11,750 nucleotides of DNA from Planctomycetota bacterium (GTDB lineage Bacteria > Planctomycetota > MHYJ01 > JACPRB01): positions 1 to 11,750 of the forward strand of contig JACQFK010000601.1 in the NCBI GenBank assembly GCA_016200125.1, written 5' to 3'. The notes under the pieces were generated by a model, which was not told where the DNA came from, ran no database searches, and saw nothing but the letters and a program-made list of their open reading frames with translations. Below, in pieces: positions 5,966 to 11,750 of the stretch. The translations under genes were made by a program, and so were the position numbers. Every line of letters begins with the position of its first letter. Positions within the stretch are counted from its first letter, which is position 1.

Positions 5966-7776
5966 GCGACGTCAAGAGCGCGGAGCCCAAGGCGGAGGCG
6001 CCGCCTGCCGCCGCCGGAGCGCCGGAAACGAAGCCCGTCGAGGCGAAGGCCGCGGAAGCCAAGCCCGCCGCCCCCGCCAAGCCGGAGATCAAGGCTCCCG
6101 AAGCCAAGCCGGCTCCCGCGAAGCCCGCGCCCGCCCCCGTGGCGGCGGCCGCCGCCGCGCCCGCCGGGCCCGCGCCGGGAACGGTCGGGGTCCGCGCGCC
6201 CGTCGCGAAGACGGCGGAGCAGAATCTCCAGATCACCATCTCGGCGAAGGCCATCGCGATGATCATGAGCGCGCTGGTCCTCATCGTGCTCATCCTGGGC
6301 GGAACGACCATCTTCCTGCTCGTCCGCATGACGGACCGCGGTCCGCTGTCGCACATCACGCCCCAGGTGCCGGGTCTGGACGGGACGATGGTGGCGGCAG
6401 CTCCCAAGGCCGGCGGGCCGGCGGCGGGGACGAATCCGATTCCTGCGGGGGAAGTCGGCTCGACGGCGCCTCCCGAGGCGCTGGAGAAGGTCGACGTCGG
6501 CGTGAACTTCAAGGAGGGCCTGGGCGGGAAGCCGTCCACGAAGCCCGGATCCTGGCCCACCTTCCGCGGGCCGAAGTACGACAACATCGTCAGCGAGGTC
6601 AGTCTGGCCAACCGCTGGCCCAAGGACGGACCGCCCATCAGGTGGTCGCTGACCGACCTGGCCCACGGGTATTCGGGCGTCGCGGTCCATGCGGGCCGGG
6701 TCTACCTCCAGGACTACGATCTCGCGTCCAAGGAGGAGTGCCTCCGCTGCTTCTCCCTCGAGGACGGGAAGGAGATCTGGCGGCGCTCTTATCCGCTCAA
6801 GATCGTGAACAACCACGGCTTCACCCGCACCGTGCCGGCGGTCACCGACAAGCACGTCGTGTCCTTCGGCTCGAAGTGCCACGTCCTCTGCGTCGACGCC
6901 CAGACCGGCGCGAAGAAGTGGGGCCTCGACCTGATGAGGGACTACGGCTCGAAGCTGCCGGACTGGTACGCCGCCCAGTGCCCCATCATCGACGGCAGCA
7001 CCGTGGTGCTCGCGCCCGCCGGCAAGGACGTCCTCATGATGGGCGTCGATCTCGAGAGCGGCAACGTCGTCTGGAAGACGCCCAATCCCAAGGGGCTCCA
7101 GATGTCCCACTCGTCGATCTCGCCGATGACCCTCAATGGAAAGAAGATGTACGTCTACTGCGCCGAGTGGGGGAAGATCCTGGGCGTCTCGGCGGAGAAG
7201 GACACGATCGGCACGGTCCTCTGGGAGGAGACCTGCATCGACAAGCAGGTCATCTCGCCGTCGCCGGCCGTGCTCGACGACGGCTACATCTTCATGACCG
7301 CCGGCTACAAGGGCGGCAGCTCCCTCCTCAAGGTCAGCGAGGAGGGCGGCAAGTACTCGGCCAAGGTCCTCTGGAAGCTCGACGAGGTCGAAGGCCTCTC
7401 CTGCGAGCAGCAGACGCCGATCTATTACCAGAAGCACCTGTTCGCGCTGCTTCCCGACTCCTCCGGCGCGCGGAAGCAGCAGCTCGTCTGCATGAACCCC
7501 TACGACAAGGGCAAGATCGTCTGGGAGAGCGGCAAGGAGAAGCGCTTCGGACAATACGAGTCGATGCTCCTCGCGGACGGGAAGTTCTTCATCCTGGACA
7601 AGGATGCCGGGCTGACGATGGTCAAGGCGAGCACGCAGAAATACGAGGAACTCGGACGTTGCCGGCTCCTCAAGGGACATGAGGCCTGGGCGCCGATCGC
7701 GCTGGCGGGCAACCTGATGATCCTGCGGGATGAGAAGGTTCTGCACTGCCTGGACGTCGGGAAGGGAATCGAATGA
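5962..7776 (+). CDS. Membrane-tethered PQQ-like beta-propeller protein
   Basis: This 604-residue protein has three parts. Residues 1-90 are a low-complexity Ala/Pro/Lys/Glu region made of variants of EAKPA. Residues 97-121 form one transmembrane helix (AIAMIMSALVLIVLILGG onward). After a second flexible linker (about 125-195) comes a PQQ-like propeller that opens with SWPTFRGPKYD (197-207) and carries blade motifs CFSLEDGKEIW 263-273, CVDAQTGAKKW 310-320, VDLESGNVVW 362-371 and a closing HCLDVG. The likely topology is N-terminus in the cytoplasm and propeller outside; the absence of a signal peptide fits a type II anchor. Eleven cysteines lie in the propeller. The closest relative in the window is the secreted propeller upstream, suggesting duplication with a different anchor. 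Its TGA overlaps the NHL gene start as ATGA. Function is not deducible; binding, scaffolding or redox roles are possible. Confidence 0.9.
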   Translation: MSDVKSAEPKAEAPPAAAGAPETKPVEAKAAEAKPAAPAKPEIKAPEAKPAPAKPAPAPVAAAAAAPAGPAPGTVGVRAPVAKTAEQNLQITISAKAIAMIMSALVLIVLILGGTTIFLLVRMTDRGPLSHITPQVPGLDGTMVAAAPKAGGPAAGTNPIPAGEVGSTAPPEALEKVDVGVNFKEGLGGKPSTKPGSWPTFRGPKYDNIVSEVSLANRWPKDGPPIRWSLTDLAHGYSGVAVHAGRVYLQDYDLASKEECLRCFSLEDGKEIWRRSYPLKIVNNHGFTRTVPAVTDKHVVSFGSKCHVLCVDAQTGAKKWGLDLMRDYGSKLPDWYAAQCPIIDGSTVVLAPAGKDVLMMGVDLESGNVVWKTPNPKGLQMSHSSISPMTLNGKKMYVYCAEWGKILGVSAEKDTIGTVLWEETCIDKQVISPSPAVLDDGYIFMTAGYKGGSSLLKVSEEGGKYSAKVLWKLDEVEGLSCEQQTPIYYQKHLFALLPDSSGARKQQLVCMNPYDKGKIVWESGKEKRFGQYESMLLADGKFFILDKDAGLTMVKASTQKYEELGRCRLLKGHEAWAPIALAGNLMILRDEKVLHCLDVGKGIE

Positions 7777-8774
7777 AGAACCTCTGGATCGCGATCGCCG
7801 CGGTCAGCGCGCTCGCGTGCGGCTTCCTCGGCTACAAGATCGCCAACCGGAAGCCGATGAGCTACGCCGCGGCGGCCGCTTCCCGACCGGGTCCGAAGGA
7901 GGTCGAGGACGTCATCGCCTCGGCCCTGATCGTTCCCGAGAACATTATGATCGGCAAGGAGTCGGCGCGGTTTGCGACGGGATTGAAGGAGCTCCGCGCG
8001 CTGGCCGTGGGACCCGACGACCGCATCTACGCCGGGGGGGACAAGGTGCTGGTCGTCCTGGGCAGCGACGGCAAGCAGGTTACCAGGATCGATCTCGACA
8101 AGACGCCCAACTGCGTCGCCGTCGGCCCCGACTCGACGGTGTACGTCGGCTTCATGGATCACGTGGAGGTCTTCGACGCGAAGGGCGCGCGGCAGGCGGT
8201 CTGGGCGAAGCCCGGTCCCACGGCCTGGATCACGTCGATCGCCGTCGCGCCGGAGGCGATCTACGTGGCCGACTTCGGCGACAAGAGCGTGTACCGCTGC
8301 GACAAGTCGGGCAAGGTCCTGGGGATGCTCGGCGAGATGGGTCCGACGCCCGGGAGCGGGAAGTACGAAGTCCCGAGCCCCTATTTCGACGTCGCCGTGG
8401 ACGCCTCGGGGAAGCCCTGGGTGGCCCACGTGGGAAAGCAGCGGCTGGAGAGCTACAAGGCCGACGGCAGCCTGGACAGCACCTGGGGAAAGCAGGGAAA
8501 CAATCTCCAGGGCTTCTCGGGCTGCTGCAATCCGAGCCATATCGTCCTTCGCAAGGACGGGTCTTTCGTGACCTCCGAGAAGGGGCTGGTCCGGGTCAAG
8601 ATCCACAATCCGGCCGGCGAACTGGTCGGGGTGGTCGCCGCGGCCAAGGAGTTCGAGAAGAACATCCACGGGCTGGATCTGGCGGTCGATTCGAAGGACC
8701 GGATCCTGGTTCTCGATCCAGCTACCTCTTCCGTCCGGGTCTACGTCCTGAAGGGGAGTGAATCCAACCCCTGA
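7773..8774 (+). CDS. Membrane-anchored NHL-repeat beta-propeller with CCNP motif
   Basis: This 333-residue protein starts with an uncleaved-looking anchor or signal (about 3-22, NLWIAIAAVSALACGFLGY) and a short Ala-rich linker, then NHL-type repeats: LAVGPDDRIYAGG 77-89, VAVGPDSTVYVGF 115-127, IAVAPEAIYVADFGD 156-170, VAVDASGKPWVAH 207-219 and LAVDSKDRILVLD 303-315. A distinctive insertion, GFSGCCNPSHIVLRKDG (247-263) followed by FVTSEKG, carries a vicinal cysteine pair at 251-252. I recall CCNP-bearing NHL propellers from Planctomycetota-like genomes, without an assigned role. The ALAC sequence near residue 16 is a poor lipobox. The start overlaps the upstream gene by four bases (ATGA), so the two propellers are translationally coupled. 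The protein probably acts in the periplasm as a binding platform or assembly factor. Confidence 0.88.
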   Translation: MKNLWIAIAAVSALACGFLGYKIANRKPMSYAAAAASRPGPKEVEDVIASALIVPENIMIGKESARFATGLKELRALAVGPDDRIYAGGDKVLVVLGSDGKQVTRIDLDKTPNCVAVGPDSTVYVGFMDHVEVFDAKGARQAVWAKPGPTAWITSIAVAPEAIYVADFGDKSVYRCDKSGKVLGMLGEMGPTPGSGKYEVPSPYFDVAVDASGKPWVAHVGKQRLESYKADGSLDSTWGKQGNNLQGFSGCCNPSHIVLRKDGSFVTSEKGLVRVKIHNPAGELVGVVAAAKEFEKNIHGLDLAVDSKDRILVLDPATSSVRVYVLKGSESNP

Positions 8775-8813
8775 CTCGTTGTGTTTCAGGAGGTTGAGGG
8801 GGGGCTTGGGGAG

Positions 8814-8851
8814 GTGCGGAAAAGTCCACGGGGTCCGGGGGAAATCCGCAC
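8814..8851 (+). other. Stem-loop in the leader of the Tat/NapH-like genes
   Basis: GTGCGGA (8814-8820) and TCCGCAC (8845-8851) form a perfect 7-base-pair stem around a 24-base, G-rich loop, extendable by A-rich flanks facing each other. It lies in the 117-base gap between the NHL gene and the small Tat-signal gene. No T-run follows, so it is not a standard intrinsic terminator; it could be a processing site, an attenuating leader or chance. Confidence 0.35.
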
Positions 8852-8855
8852 TGAA

Positions 8856-8891
8856 TTGTAATTAGGGATTAAAAAAGGACGTATCATTGTT
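8856..8891 (+). promoter_or_regulatory. A+T-rich leader, possible internal promoter
   Basis: This 36-base A+T-rich patch contains TTGTAA (-35-like, 8856-8861), a run of six A bases and TATCAT (-10-like, 8882-8887); the 20-base spacing between the hexamers is too long for a good sigma-70 promoter. AGGA at 8876-8879 is the only Shine-Dalgarno-like site for the gene at 8892, at a long 12-base spacing. An internal promoter for the electron-transfer genes is plausible but not shown. Confidence 0.3.
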
Positions 8892-9134
8892 ATGAACCCT
8901 ATGGTGACGGAAGGAAGCGAAGAAGGCCGGAGAGCGTTCTTCAAGACCGTCGGCCGCAGCCTGGTCCTGGGACTGACCGGGGCGGGGGTGGCGGCGATGA
9001 TCAAGTCGGGACGCGTCGAGGTCTGCATCAACCAGCTCAGCCCCTGCAACCAGTGCCTGGAGTTGAAGAAGGGTTGCGAGCTTCCCAAGGCCATGGACCA
9101 CAGGAGGATGTTCTCCGATGCCACGCCGAGTTGA
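8892..9134 (+). CDS. Small Tat-signal protein with four cysteines
   Basis: This 80-residue protein has a twin-arginine motif (GRRAFFKTVGR, RR at 13-14) followed by a hydrophobic stretch (about 23-36), and then a short mature part with C45-x6-C52-x2-C55-x6-C62 (CINQLSPCNQC, then GCELPKA). Four cysteines in such a small exported protein suggest a bound Fe-S cluster or metal, and Tat export fits folding with a cofactor before transport. I recall small Tat proteins with a comparable CxxC...CxLPxA ending next to NapG/NapH-like genes in Planctomycetota-type genomes, but have no function for them. It overlaps the polyferredoxin gene by 17 bases, and that gene's Shine-Dalgarno site lies inside it. 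A second ATG at 8901 is an alternative start that shortens the protein by three residues. Confidence 0.8.
   Translation: MNPMVTEGSEEGRRAFFKTVGRSLVLGLTGAGVAAMIKSGRVEVCINQLSPCNQCLELKKGCELPKAMDHRRMFSDATPS
9102..9107 (+). promoter_or_regulatory. Shine-Dalgarno site of the polyferredoxin gene
   Basis: AGGAGG lies within the last codons of the small Tat gene, ten bases before the ATG at 9118. It supports that start and the 17-base gene overlap. Confidence 0.65.
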
Positions 9135-9723
9135 CGACCACAGCAAGCAGGGCTCGGTCGGATTCATCGACCGGCGGTCCTTCCTCCAGACGGGGCTGAG
9201 GGCCGGCGCGGCCGTCGCGCTCACGGCCGCGGCGGGAGCCACGGCGATCAAGCTCCACGCCGACGACACGGTGTGGCAGATCGATCCCAAGCTCTGCATC
9301 TCCTGCGGCCTCTGTGAAACCGAGTGCGTCCTCAATCCGTCGGCCGTCAAGTGCGTCCACTCCTACGGCATCTGCGGCTACTGCAACCTGTGCTTCGGCT
9401 TCCTCCAGCCGAACATGACCGAGCAGACCACGGCGGCCGAAAACCAGATGTGCCCGACGTCGGCGATCAAGCGGACGCTGGTGGACGGCCCCTACTACGA
9501 GTACCGCATCGACGAAACGCTGTGCATTGGCTGCTCCAAGTGCGTAAAGGGCTGTTCGACCTTCGGCAACGGGGCGATGCACATCCAGATCCGGCACGAC
9601 GTCTGCGTCAACTGCAACGAGTGCACGATCGCCCGCGCCTGCCCGACCCGCGCATTCACCCGGCAGGATGCGAAGAAGCCCTACCAGATCAAGGGGCCCG
9701 GCGGACCGTCGAAGGAGCACTAG
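9118..9723 (+). CDS. Tat-exported polyferredoxin (NapG-like)
   Basis: This 201-residue protein has a twin-arginine signal (IDRRSFLQTGLRAG, RR at 19-20, hydrophobic part to about 45) and 17 cysteines in the mature region. The first ferredoxin-type set is C60-x2-C63-x2-C66-x3-C70. Next come a cysteine-rich insertion with C79 and C86-x2-C89-x2-C92 and a CP pair at C112. Two further sets follow: C136-x2-C139-x2-C142-x3-C146 and C163-x2-C166-x2-C169-x5-C175-P. That is enough for four [4Fe-4S] clusters. Size, Tat signal and a following NapH-like gene resemble NapG of periplasmic nitrate reductase and related quinol-to-periplasm modules, although no terminal reductase is in view. It overlaps the small Tat gene and precedes the membrane partner by 47 bases. 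It likely passes electrons on the outer face of the cytoplasmic membrane. Confidence 0.9.
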   Translation: MPRRVDDHSKQGSVGFIDRRSFLQTGLRAGAAVALTAAAGATAIKLHADDTVWQIDPKLCISCGLCETECVLNPSAVKCVHSYGICGYCNLCFGFLQPNMTEQTTAAENQMCPTSAIKRTLVDGPYYEYRIDETLCIGCSKCVKGCSTFGNGAMHIQIRHDVCVNCNECTIARACPTRAFTRQDAKKPYQIKGPGGPSKEH

Positions 9724-9770
9724 ATCCGCTCCGCAATCACGAACTTGAGCTCATCACCGGGGTGGCGGAC

Positions 9771-11156
9771 ATGAAGGGCATTCCCGCGAAAGCGCTGCTG
9801 GTTCTGGCGATGGCGCTGGCGTTCGTCACGCCGCTGCTCGCCCAGAGCGCGGACCGCTTTCCCCGTCCGGAATTCGCCAGCGGCTACAAGGAGCCGTCGG
9901 TCACCCAGCCCACCCCGCGCAGCGTCATCATGGAGTGGATCGACGTCGGCGTCCTCATTCTCGCGCTGAGCGCCGCCGCCTACTACTCGCTCAAGCAGGT
10001 CTCGCGCAAGGCCATCTTCATCCTGTCGGTCGCCGCGGTGCTCTACTTCGGCTTCTACCGCGAAGGCTGCGTCTGCCCGATCGGATCGATCCAGAACGTC
10101 GCCCAGGGGATCGGCGCCTCGGCCTACGGCTACGGGCAGCCCTACGTGCTGCCGCTGACGGTCGTGCTGTTCTTCCTGCTGCCGCTGATCTTCGCCCTCT
10201 TCTTCGGGCGGGTCTTCTGCGCGTCGGTCTGCCCCCTCGGCGCGGCGCAGGAGATGGTCATCATCAAGCCGATCAAGGTCCCGAAGGGCGTGAAGCACTT
10301 CCTCAGCCTCATCCCCTACGTCTACCTGGGGACCGGCGTCCTCTTCGCCTACGTGGGCGCGGACTACATCATCTGCAAGTACGACCCCTTCATCGGCTTC
10401 TTCCGCATGGGGGCGAACTTCGGCATGTTCCTCTTCAGCGGCGCGATCCTGGTGATCGGCACCGTGGTCGCGCGGCCCTACTGCCGCTTCATGTGCCCCT
10501 ACAGCATCCTGCTCAAGTGGACCTCGGTGCTCTCGAAGTGGCACCTGAAGACCACGCCGACAGAGTGCATCCAGTGCCGGCTCTGCGAGGAGTCCTGCCC
10601 CTTCGACCATCTCCACAAGCCGACGGTCGAGAAGGAGCCCGAGCCCCGCAGCACGAGCATCCGCCGCGTGGGGCTGCTCCTGGCGGCCACGCCGGTGATC
10701 ATCGCCGCGGGCATCGCGCTGGGCCTGCTGGTGGCGCCCGTCATGGCGCGCGCCCACTTCACGGTGCGGCTGGCCGAGCGGGTGGCGCTCGAGAAGGCCG
10801 GCGTCGTCAAGGACACCACCGAGGAGAGCCGGGCCTTCTACGAGACGAGCACGACGGCCGAGACCCTCTTCGCCCAGGGACAGCGCCTCAAGGACAAGAT
10901 GCGGAACGGGTCGGGCATCCTCGGCGCCTTCCTCGGCCTGGTCATCAGCTGCAAGCTCCTGGCGCTCTCGATCCAGCGGAAGCGGACGGACTACGAACCC
11001 AACCGGGGCGACTGCTACAGCTGCGCCCGGTGCTCGGATGCCTGCTCGGTCGGGAAGGTTCCGGGAGTGCCCGTCGGGTCGATGAGGACGTCCCCGGTGG
11101 TCCTGAAATTCCAGTCCCAGATCGCGCAGGTGAACAGCGGTGAGCGCTCCGGATAG
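9771..11156 (+). CDS. NapH/NosR-like integral membrane ferredoxin
   Basis: This 461-residue protein starts with a signal or anchor sequence (about 5-25, ending LLAQS), then has several transmembrane helices (roughly 56-75, 80-96, 126-146, 180-200, 215-235, 300-325 and 382-400). The family's paired motifs are present: GCVCPIG 99-105, FCASVCPLGA 149-158 and YCRFMCPY 237-244. They are followed by a ferredoxin set C266-x2-C269-x2-C272-x3-C276-P and, after the last helix, a second set C415-x2-C418-x2-C421-x3-C425. NapH, NosR and related proteins use such clusters to move electrons between the quinone pool and partner proteins. The Tat polyferredoxin just upstream is the obvious partner. The loop between the last two helices (about 326-381) is large and charged. 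GGGGTGG lies about six bases before the ATG; the same frame is open much further upstream, but only inside the preceding gene. Confidence 0.9.
   Translation: MKGIPAKALLVLAMALAFVTPLLAQSADRFPRPEFASGYKEPSVTQPTPRSVIMEWIDVGVLILALSAAAYYSLKQVSRKAIFILSVAAVLYFGFYREGCVCPIGSIQNVAQGIGASAYGYGQPYVLPLTVVLFFLLPLIFALFFGRVFCASVCPLGAAQEMVIIKPIKVPKGVKHFLSLIPYVYLGTGVLFAYVGADYIICKYDPFIGFFRMGANFGMFLFSGAILVIGTVVARPYCRFMCPYSILLKWTSVLSKWHLKTTPTECIQCRLCEESCPFDHLHKPTVEKEPEPRSTSIRRVGLLLAATPVIIAAGIALGLLVAPVMARAHFTVRLAERVALEKAGVVKDTTEESRAFYETSTTAETLFAQGQRLKDKMRNGSGILGAFLGLVISCKLLALSIQRKRTDYEPNRGDCYSCARCSDACSVGKVPGVPVGSMRTSPVVLKFQSQIAQVNSGERSG
11128..11133 (+). promoter_or_regulatory. Shine-Dalgarno site that decides a GTG start
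   Basis: AGGTGA lies in the last codons of the NapH-like gene, six bases before the GTG at 11140. It supports a GTG start overlapping the upstream stop by 17 bases and keeps the first predicted membrane helix intact. Confidence 0.5.
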
Positions 11157-11750
11157 CGGTCTCAAGCACACCACGGAGGCGGCGGCGATCGGCGCCCAGG
11201 TGGCGAAGGTCGTCGCGTGGGTGTCCGGCGTGTTCTCCCTCGTCGCCTGCATCTCCCTCATCATGGCCCAGATCCAGATCATGATCGTGGATCCGCTCAA
11301 CGACCCCACGCTCAAGGCCATGAAGGCGCAGATCACGAAGGACCAGAAGAACGAGCAGCTGCGCGACAGCGTCCGCAACCTGCACCTGCTGACGCGGCGC
11401 GCCTTCTTCACGAACCAGACCCAGCAGCGCGCCACGGGCGTGATCCTGCTCTTCGGCGTGGCGATCTTCCTCGCGAGCATGAAGACCTACGTGGAGCTGC
11501 GGCTCAAGCTGCCGGTTCCGCAGGGACAGGCCCCGCGCGAGGGCGGCTCGGCGGAGCGCGCGGCCGGCCGCTGGGCCGTCGCCGCGGGGGCGGGCCTGAT
11601 CGTGGTCGCCACGCTGCTCGTCGTCTTCCTTTCGCCGCCGGAGTTCGACCTGGCGGCCAAGCCCACGGAGGCGCCGCCCGCTCCGGCTCCGGCGAAGGCC
11701 GAGGAGCCCAAGGCCGCGGCGACGGCCCCCGAGAAGAAACCCGCGGAGGC
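11140..11750 (+). CDS. Three-helix membrane protein with Pro/Ala-rich tail (3' end beyond window)
   Basis: The frame is open from a GTG at 11140 to the last base, giving 203 residues of an unfinished gene. Three hydrophobic segments are visible: about 23-50 (VVAWVSGVFSLVACISLIMA onward), 99-116 (TGVILLFGVAIFLASMKT) and 145-165 (WAVAAGAGLIVVATLLVVFL). A polar, helical segment (51-95) separates the first two. From about 170 the sequence becomes Ala/Pro/Lys/Glu-rich, like the linker of the tethered PQQ-like protein in this operon. I infer that a folded extracytoplasmic domain, possibly another propeller, follows beyond the edge. I do not recognise the helical part as a named family; no cofactor motif is visible. 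The 17-base overlap with the NapH-like gene suggests it is part of the same membrane complex, perhaps an anchor or assembly subunit. Confidence 0.8.
   Translation, partial: MSAPDSGLKHTTEAAAIGAQVAKVVAWVSGVFSLVACISLIMAQIQIMIVDPLNDPTLKAMKAQITKDQKNEQLRDSVRNLHLLTRRAFFTNQTQQRATGVILLFGVAIFLASMKTYVELRLKLPVPQGQAPREGGSAERAAGRWAVAAGAGLIVVATLLVVFLSPPEFDLAAKPTEAPPAPAPAKAEEPKAAATAPEKKPAE

Noticed and set aside
4639..7746. A stop-free antisense frame of more than 1,000 codons on the minus strand under the two PQQ-like genes
   Set aside because: High third-position G+C creates long antisense frames. The translation is rich in Arg, Leu, Asp and His without recognisable domains, while the plus strand encodes clear propellers with starts and signals.
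7815..7823. Lipoprotein signal (ALAC) in the NHL protein
   Set aside because: The -3 position is Ala rather than Leu or a similar residue, and hydrophobic sequence continues past the cysteine, so a membrane anchor is more likely.
8806..8865. Possible 19-codon TTG-start frame after an AGGAGG at 8788-8793
   Set aside because: TTG start at 12-base spacing, no recognisable peptide, and it lies over the stem-loop; most likely chance.
9720..11480. Long antisense frame opposite the NapH-like gene
   Set aside because: Composition is typical of a G+C shadow (Asp/Glu/Arg/His runs), and the sense strand has an unmistakable membrane ferredoxin.
1..11750. tRNA, rRNA, CRISPR array, insertion sequence or phage genes
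   Set aside because: Looked for on both strands; no cloverleaf, rRNA-like segment, regularly spaced repeats, transposase motif or attachment-site duplication was seen.

Overview
The window is G+C-rich bacterial DNA (roughly two thirds G+C by eye), densely packed, with genes on both strands diverging from one control region near 4,466-4,674. The 'WxxxRGP' PQQ-like propellers, the NHL protein with a CCNP motif, and the Tat-exported ferredoxin with a NapH-like partner recall Planctomycetota and related phyla (PVC, Acidobacteriota, candidate phyla). So does the intergenic 'GFRISDFGFRISDF'-type repeat. This assignment is from remembered family features only, and I hold it loosely.

Left arm (minus strand, read from about 4,465 down to 1): a GcvH-like lipoyl-carrier protein, a CobW-type GTPase with a CxCC metal-binding motif, a 108-residue protein resembling the N-terminal cluster domain of HdrA, a cytoplasmic 2[4Fe-4S] ferredoxin-domain protein, a radical SAM enzyme with four extra cysteines, and, after a 124-base gap, the start of an unrecognised gene that runs off the window. 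The first four genes overlap by 4 or 14 bases, so they are almost certainly one translationally coupled operon. A repeat-rich 91-base spacer separates the ferredoxin from the radical SAM gene.

Right arm (plus strand, from 4,675 to the end): a secreted PQQ-like beta-propeller, a membrane-tethered PQQ-like propeller, an NHL-repeat propeller, a tiny Tat-signal protein with four cysteines, a Tat-signal polyferredoxin, a NapH/NosR-like integral membrane ferredoxin, and the start of a three-helix membrane protein with a Pro/Ala/Lys/Glu-rich tail. ATGA and 17-base overlaps link several of these.

Inference: the locus looks like one envelope-spanning redox system. Cytoplasmic modules (lipoyl arm, HdrA-N-like cluster protein, ferredoxin, radical SAM, GTPase) would face a NapG/NapH-like quinone-linked electron module in the membrane and cysteine-rich propellers outside it. 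I cannot name a substrate. The combination does not match a standard pathway I know (Nap, Nos, Rnf, glycine cleavage or sHdr), and it is the best candidate here for an undescribed system.
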